64,000 nt of DNA from Callipepla californica brunnescens. Lineage: Eukaryota; Chordata; Aves; Galliformes; Odontophoridae. Under the pieces are notes generated by a model. The model was given only the letters and a program-made list of their open reading frames with translations, had not been told where the DNA came from and did not search any database. Both the position numbers and the translations under genes were made by a program. Positions within the stretch are counted from its first letter, which is position 1, and each line of letters starts with the position of its first letter. Below, piece by piece: positions 57,945 to 64,000 of the stretch. The stretch lies in the NCBI GenBank assembly GCA_023055505.1, contig JALIRH010000049.1, positions 2,976,001 to 3,040,000 on the forward strand, written 5' to 3'.

Positions 57945-58491
57945 TGTCAACGGTTTACCGGAATGGGTCGGCACGGTTCCGCGACCATTGGTGTGGGGGA
58001 CCCACGGCCCAGGAAAGGGGAAAGGGAAAAGGGAGATGGGCCTAAGGACAAAGCAGCAGCAACGATCTGAGGAGGAAGGCTAATTCACTAAATAAGATCT
58101 CAGGCAGCAAAATGACACAATCTAATACGATCTAATTGGAATTGAGGCTAATGAATCAAATAAAATGAGCAAGAGAGTGTCTGATAAACCGAAGGCCTTA
58201 CGCTAACGCTGAAGTCGAACGGCAGCGAGCACCCACTGCCGAGTGATCCTGAAGGAAAGAGAGCGTCCCGTGACACACGAGCAGTTGATATCTTTTCCTC
58301 TGAGCAGAAAATACGTAAAAATACAAAGCATCGCACAGTGCTCTGGGGAATGGAGTTCTTCTCTTCTGGGACAGGTACACCCATAACTACTGATGATCCA
58401 CGGAGCTGGAGCCCTGACTCTTTGACTCTTCATGCACTCCATGATGTTACGATGTGGAATACAAATGCCCCAAAATCATAAAACCGTGGCA
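57945..58491 (-). repeat. Solo LTR-D (right arm)
   Basis: Partner of 25476-26014, flanked by CACGC and CACAC, the mirror of the near-matching duplication in the left arm. Confidence 0.88.
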
Positions 58492-58884
58492 CACACTGAG
58501 CAGGTTTGCGGATCGCACAGATTTGGGGTGAGCTCCTGACTCCCTTAGGACGTCCTGCTGAGAGATCTCGCCAAACTGGAGGGCTGGGCAATTGGCAGCA
58601 GCGTTCGGAGAACCCAACCTACAAGGTCACGCCGTCCCCAGCAGTTCTACTGAACCGTGGCCCTCAGCGCGAGGGCGAAACGCTCCTTCACAGCCCCGGG
58701 GTCGGTGTCTGCAGCACCTCCCCGAGCCGCACGTTCTGGAGCCTGACAGCTCTTTTGAGAAGTATACTTTTATATATTTACATCAAAAGATAAATTTATG
58801 TATTCATATAGAAAGATAAATTTATATATTTATATAAAAAAATCTAAATTTGTATATTTGTGTAAAGATATATATGTTTATACT

Positions 58885-59886
58885 GTCGTGGTGGCGAACG
58901 GTGTTAAGTCCAGCTGGCGTCCTGTCACGAGTGGTGTCCCCCAAGTGTCGGTATTGGGGCCCATACTGTTTAATCTCTTTATTGATGACCTGGATGAGGG
59001 GATTGAGTGCACCCTCAGTAAGTTTGCAGATGACACCGAGTTGGGAGGATGTGTGGATGTGCCTGTGGGTAGGGAGGCCCTTCAGCGGGATCTGGATAGG
59101 CTGGACAGTTGGGCTGAGCTCAATGGGATGAGGTTCAATAAGGCCAAGTGCCGGGTGCTGTATTTGGCCACAATAACCCCATGCAATGCTATAGGCTTGG
59201 GGCAGAACGGCTTGAGGAATGTACAGAGGAAAAGGACCTGGGGGTGTTGGTTGATGCCCAACGTGAGCCGGCAGTGTGCCCAGGTGGCCAAGAAGGCCAA
59301 CGGCATCCTGGCCTGGATTAGGAACAGCGTGGCCAGCAGGAGCAGGGAGGGGATCATCCCCTGTACCTCGAGTACTGTGTTCAGTGTTGGGCCCCTCACT
59401 ACAAGAGAGACATCGAGGCCCTGGAGCGTGTTCAGAGAAGGGCGACAAAGCTGTGAGGGGTCTGGAGCACAAGCGTGACCAGGAGCGGCTGAGGGAGCTG
59501 GGATTGTTTAGCTTTGGAAAAAGGAGGCTCAGAGGAGAACTCATCACACTCTACCATTTCCTGAAGGGAGGCTGTGGTGAGGAGGGGGTCGGCCTCTTCT
59601 CCCAGGTAACTAATGACAGGACGAGAGGGAATGGCCACAAGTTGTGTCGGGGAAGATTTAGATTAGACTTGAGGAAAAATTTATTCTCTGAGAGAGTGGT
59701 CCGGCACTGGAATGGCCTGCCTAGGGAGGGGGTTGAGGCACCGTCACTAGCGCTGTTCAAGAAGAGTTTAGATGAGGTGCAGAGGGATTTGATTTAGTAG
59801 CTTGGTTGGTAGGGATAGTGATGTGAGGATGGTTGGACTAGATGATCTTCTAGGTCCTTTCCAACCTCATGAATCTATGAATCTAT
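58885..59886 (+). mobile_element. CR1 LINE, 5'-truncated (right arm)
   Basis: Partner of 24081-25085. RT block in 58798-59478 has [11 protein letters not shown] (V where the left arm has G) and FADDTEL. After a frameshift the 3' coding end reads [20 protein letters not shown] to DEVQRDLI (59276-59797). The tail CATGAATCTATGAATCTATG merges into the minisatellite. Confidence 0.95.
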
Positions 59887-62578
59887 GGATCAATGTCGCC
59901 ACAGGGATCACTGGGGCCATAAAACTCAATGGGGCCATAGGAATCAATGGGGCCATAGGAATCAATGGGGCCATATGGATCAATGGGGCCATAGAAATCA
60001 GTGGGGCCATAGAACTCAAAGGGGCCACAGGAATCAATGGGGTCATAGGAATCAATGGGGCCACAGGAATCAATGGGGCCATAGGAATCAATGGGGCCAT
60101 AGGGATCAATGAGGCCATAGGAATCAGTGGGGCCATAGAACTCATTGGGGCCATAGGGATCGATGGGGCCATAGGGAACAATGGGGCCATAGAACTCAAG
60201 GGGCCATAGGGATCAATGGGACCATAGGGATCAATGGGGCCATAGGGATCAAAGGGGCCATAGGAATCAATGGGGCCATAGGGATCAATGGGACCATAGG
60301 GATCAATGGGGCCATAGGGAGCGATGGGACCATAGGAATCAATGGGGCCTTAGGGATCAGTGCGGCCATAGGGATCAATGTGGCCAAAAAAATCAATGGC
60401 CATAGGAATCAATGGGGCCATAGAACTCAATGGGGCCATAGGGATCAATGGGGCCATAGGGATCAATGGGGACATAGGGATCAATTGGGCCATAGAACTC
60501 AAAGGGGCCATAGAAATCAATGGGGCCATAGGAATCAATGGGACCATAGGGATTGATGGGTCCATAGGAATCTATGGGGCCTTAGAGATCAATGGGGCCA
60601 TAGGGATCAATGGGAACATAGGAATCAATGGGACCATAGGAATCAATGCGGTCATAAAATTCAATGGGGGCATAGGGATCAAATAGTCCATAAAACTCAA
60701 AGGGGCCATAGGGATCAATGGGGTCATAGGAATCAATGTGGCCATAGAACTCAATGGGGCCATAGAACTCAATAGGGATATAGGGATCAATGGGGCCATA
60801 GGTAACAATGGGGCCATAGAAATCAATGGGGCCATAGGAATCAATGGGGCCATAGAGATCAATTGGGACATAGGGATCAATGGGGCCTTAGGAATCAATG
60901 GGGACATAGGGATCAATGGGTACCTTGGAATCAATGGGACCATAGGAATCAGTGGGGCCACAGCGATCAATGGAGCCATAGGGACCAATGGGGCCACAGG
61001 AATCAATGGAACCATAGGGATCAATGAAGCCATAGAACACAAAGGACCCATAGGAATCAATGGGGCCATAGGGATCAATGGGGCCATAGGAATCAATGGG
61101 GCCATATTGATCAATGGGAACATAGGAATCAATGGGGCCATAGGAATCATTGGGGCCATAGAACTCAAGCGGCCATAGGAATGAATGGGGCCATAGAACT
61201 CAATGGGGCCATAGGGATCAATAGGGCCATGGGAATCAATGGGGCCATAGAACTCAATTGGGACATAGGGATGGGTGGGGCCATAGGAATCAATGGGGCC
61301 ATAGGGATCAATGGGGCCATAGGGATCGATGGGGCCATAGGAATCAATGGGGCCATAGGAATCAATGAGGTCATAGGGATCCATGGGGCCATAGGAATCA
61401 GTGGGGCCATAGAACTCAATGGGGCCATAGGGATAAATGGGACCATAGGAATCAATGGGACCATAGGAATCAATGGGGCCATATGAATCAGTGGGGCCAT
61501 AGAACTCAGTGTGGCTATAGGAATCAATGGGGCCATAGGAATCAATGGGGCCATAGAGATCAATGGGGACATGGGGATCAATGGGGCCACAGGAATCAAT
61601 GGGACCATAGGAGTCAATGGGGCCATAGGAATCATTGGGGCCATAGATCTCAATGGGGCCATAGGGATCAATGGAGCCATAGGGATCAATGGGGCCACAG
61701 GAATCAATGGGGCCACAGGAATCAATGGGGCCATATGGATCAATGGGATCGTAGAACTCAATGGGGCAATAGGGATCAATTGTGCCATAGGAATCAATGA
61801 GGCCATAGAACTCAATGGGGCCATAGGAATCAGTAGGGCCGTAGGAATCAATGGGAACATAGGGATCAATGGGGCCATAGGGATCGATGGGGACATAGGA
61901 ATCAATGGGGCCATCTGGATCAATGGGACCATAGGAATCAATGGGGCCTTAGGAATCAATGGGGCCATGAGGATCAATGGGGCCAGTGGGATCAATGGGG
62001 CCACTGCGATCAATGGAGCCACAGGGACCAATGGGGCCACACGAATCAATGGGGCCATAGCAATCAATGGGGCCACACAAATGAATGGGGCCATAGGAAT
62101 CAATGTGGCCATAGGAATCAGTGGGGCCATAGAACTCAATGGGGGCATAGAACTCAATGGAGCCATAGGGATCGATGGGGACATAGGGATCAATGGGGCC
62201 ATAGAACTCAATGGGGCCATAGGGATCAATGGGACCATAGGGATCAATGTGACCATAGGGATCAATGGGGCCATAGAACTCAATGGGGCCATAGGGATCA
62301 ATGTGACCATAGGAATCAATGGGGCCCTAGAACTCAATGGGGCCATAGAACTCAGTGGGGCCATAGGGATCAATGGGGCCACACGAATCAATGGGGCCAC
62401 AGCGATCAATGGGGCAACAGAAATCAATGGGGCCATAGGAATCAATGGGGCCATAGAACTCAATGGGGCCATAGGGATCAATGGGACCATAGGAATCAAT
62501 GGGGCCATAGGAATCAGTGGGGCCATAGGAATCAATGGGGCCATAGAACTCAATGGGGCCATAGAACTCAATGGGGCA
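59887..62578 (-). repeat. 18-bp minisatellite, right-arm copy (~150 units)
   Basis: Inverse of the left array. The units next to the CR1 tail share a rare variant with the left array (GGATCAATGTCGCCACAGG), showing common origin, while the order of variants further out differs. Confidence 0.96.
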
Positions 62579-64000
62579 TGTCACGGTGTTATCCGTGACA
62601 GTAACCCAAGAGGGAACCGAGAAGGGTAAAAGAAAGGGAGAGGGAAAAAAAAGTGCCGCGCGGCCAACTAAGCAGAGCCTGACGCTCCAGGGGGAGGGGA
62701 AAACAGAGGGGATTAAGGGTCTGTAAAGATAAATACAACGGCACAATCTGAGAAGGATCGGTAACTTTACTAAGTCTAATAAAATTGAACAATTGAGAGA
62801 GAGAGACAAAATTTCCAAACCAGAAAACTGGGAGCTTACGTTACACGTGCTGAACTCCTCACAGCCGCCCGGAGAGCGCGCCACCAAAAAGCGCGGGCCT
62901 GGTGTCTGGTGCGGAGCTCCGCCCCTCCCCTGCTCCCACAGCATTAACTCCTTAACGGCCTGCATGATGTTCTGATGTGGAATACCGGCATCAAAACCAC
63001 AAAACCACAACATTCCACCCCTTATTCCACATCATCACATCATGCTTAACACACATCTATATAGAACCAAAAAGAGTAATAACACAGATTACATACAAAC
63101 ATATCTATACATATACATATACACAGGGAATCACAGACTGCACTCCCCCGGCATCAGATTCCCTTGTGGTACACACTGGACATCCCCATTTTTATCCATT
63201 ACCCACCAGGTGCACCCAGGTCCCTGTGCAAAAACTGTTCCACGGAGGGGTTTGCCCTTTCCAGAGGCTGGAAGGACCCACACTGCTTTTCCCAACATGC
63301 TCTTCACATGTACTACAGGGACCTTATGTCCCCCTGTAGGGAGCTGGATTGTGTAGGACCATCTCGGTTCACTGATCCCTTAGTGTTGACCAACCAGGTG
63401 GCTTCTGACAGATTTTTCTCCCAATGCTTAAATGTCCCGCCACCCAGTGGTCGCCTCCACCATGGTGAGCACATAACGCTTACCATTGCGAGATCGCGGC
63501 AAGGTGATATAATCAACCTGCCACGCCTCCCCATATTTATACTTCTGCCATCTCCCTTCCTGCCAGAGAGGTTTCATCCTCTCGGCCTGTTTAATTATGG
63601 CGCATGTATCACAGTCATGGGTAACCTGTGCGATGACATCCATAGTTAAGTCCATCCCTCGGTCTCTAGCCCACTTATAGGTCGCATCCCTTCCTTGATG
63701 GCCCGAGGTCTCATGGGCCCACCGAGCTAAAAATAACTCTCCTTTGTTCTGCCAGTTCAAGTCTATTTGAGACACTTCCAATTTCAGCAGCTTGATCTCT
63801 GCTGTAATTCTCTCACACGTGCTCGTAGTGCAGGGGAGGCTTTTTTATGCCACTTCTTCATGTCCTCTCCATTTTCTCGTAAGAAGCTCCACATGGACAC
63901 ACGCGACATGAAGTTACTGCTGTCATCTGCTCGAGCAGAGAGGCGGTTGCCTTTGATGGCTGAGACTTTTATCAGTTTGATCAGTTTCTCCATCAGATTC
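62579..64000 (-). mobile_element. Internally deleted class III ERV, subfamily C (cut by window)
   Basis: 3' LTR 62579-63011 (433 bases, TGTTGTGG... to ...CCGTGACA, a shorter and more diverged LTR), pol end 63137-63809 and gag end 63810-64000, minus strand, continuing past the window. Protease, RT and RNase H are missing: integrase (QIDLNWQNKGELFLARWAHE) joins directly to the gag C-terminus (RARVRELQQRS). A second deletion of about 256 bases removes the integrase catalytic core between ATTGW and GGTFKHW. Confidence 0.9.

Larger units (their letters stand above)
54606..62578. repeat. Right arm of large inverted repeat
   Basis: Reverse complement of 21091-28805. It contains one extra insertion, a solo LTR-B at 55647-56189 with its own target duplication, absent from the left arm. 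It starts directly at the ERV LTR end and stops directly at the LTR of the next ERV (62579). Unassigned stretches in this arm (54617-55016, 55166-55646, 56195-57097, 57430-57944, 58496-58884) mirror those described for the left arm. Confidence 0.95.

Overview
The window is vertebrate, almost certainly bird and probably galliform (chicken-like), nuclear DNA. The pointers are many CR1 LINE fragments with the (ATTCTATG)-type 3' tail, class III (ERV-L-like) endogenous retroviruses, an OR14-type olfactory receptor of the kind expanded in birds, a maestro heat-like repeat (MROH) gene copy, an acrosin-like protease copy and interstitial telomere-like repeats. It is a gene-poor, rearranged accessory region; subtelomeric or sex-chromosome/dot-chromosome placement is possible but not shown.

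Layout. 0.4-1.4 kb: broken acrosin-like serine protease exons (minus). 1.5-3.4 kb: CR1 pieces, an LTR-like piece and degenerate telomeric repeat. 4.3-5.3 kb: the one intact host-type gene, an OR4-like olfactory receptor (minus). 5.7-7.4 kb: long polypurine tracts. 8-14 kb: CR1 remnants and otherwise unrecognised sequence. 14-21.1 kb: nested class III ERVs (minus). 21.1-28.8 kb: left arm of a large inverted repeat (18-bp minisatellite, CR1, solo LTRs). 28.8-54.6 kb: spacer with MTUS-like coiled-coil exons, an OR14-like pseudogene, a young ERV (plus, 39.15-44.45 kb), a telomeric-repeat patch, an MROH pseudogene and another ERV (minus, 48.2-54.6 kb). 54.6-62.6 kb: right arm, the reverse complement of the left. 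62.6-64 kb: an internally deleted ERV running off the window.

The most notable system is the ERV family. It uses a tRNA-Lys1,2-type primer site, makes 5-bp target duplications, has a pol of class III type, has no env, and its gag and pol lie in one frame separated by a single UAG. Its Gag begins with a two-segment membrane leader. The youngest copy has lost the capsid part of Gag altogether: ORF1 there is the same membrane leader joined to a heptad-repeat coiled coil, ahead of an uninterrupted pol, between LTRs that differ at about one position. ERVs also sit at three of the four boundaries of the inverted repeat, which suggests that they took part in forming it. Arm identities, family names and the species are judged by eye and were not computed.
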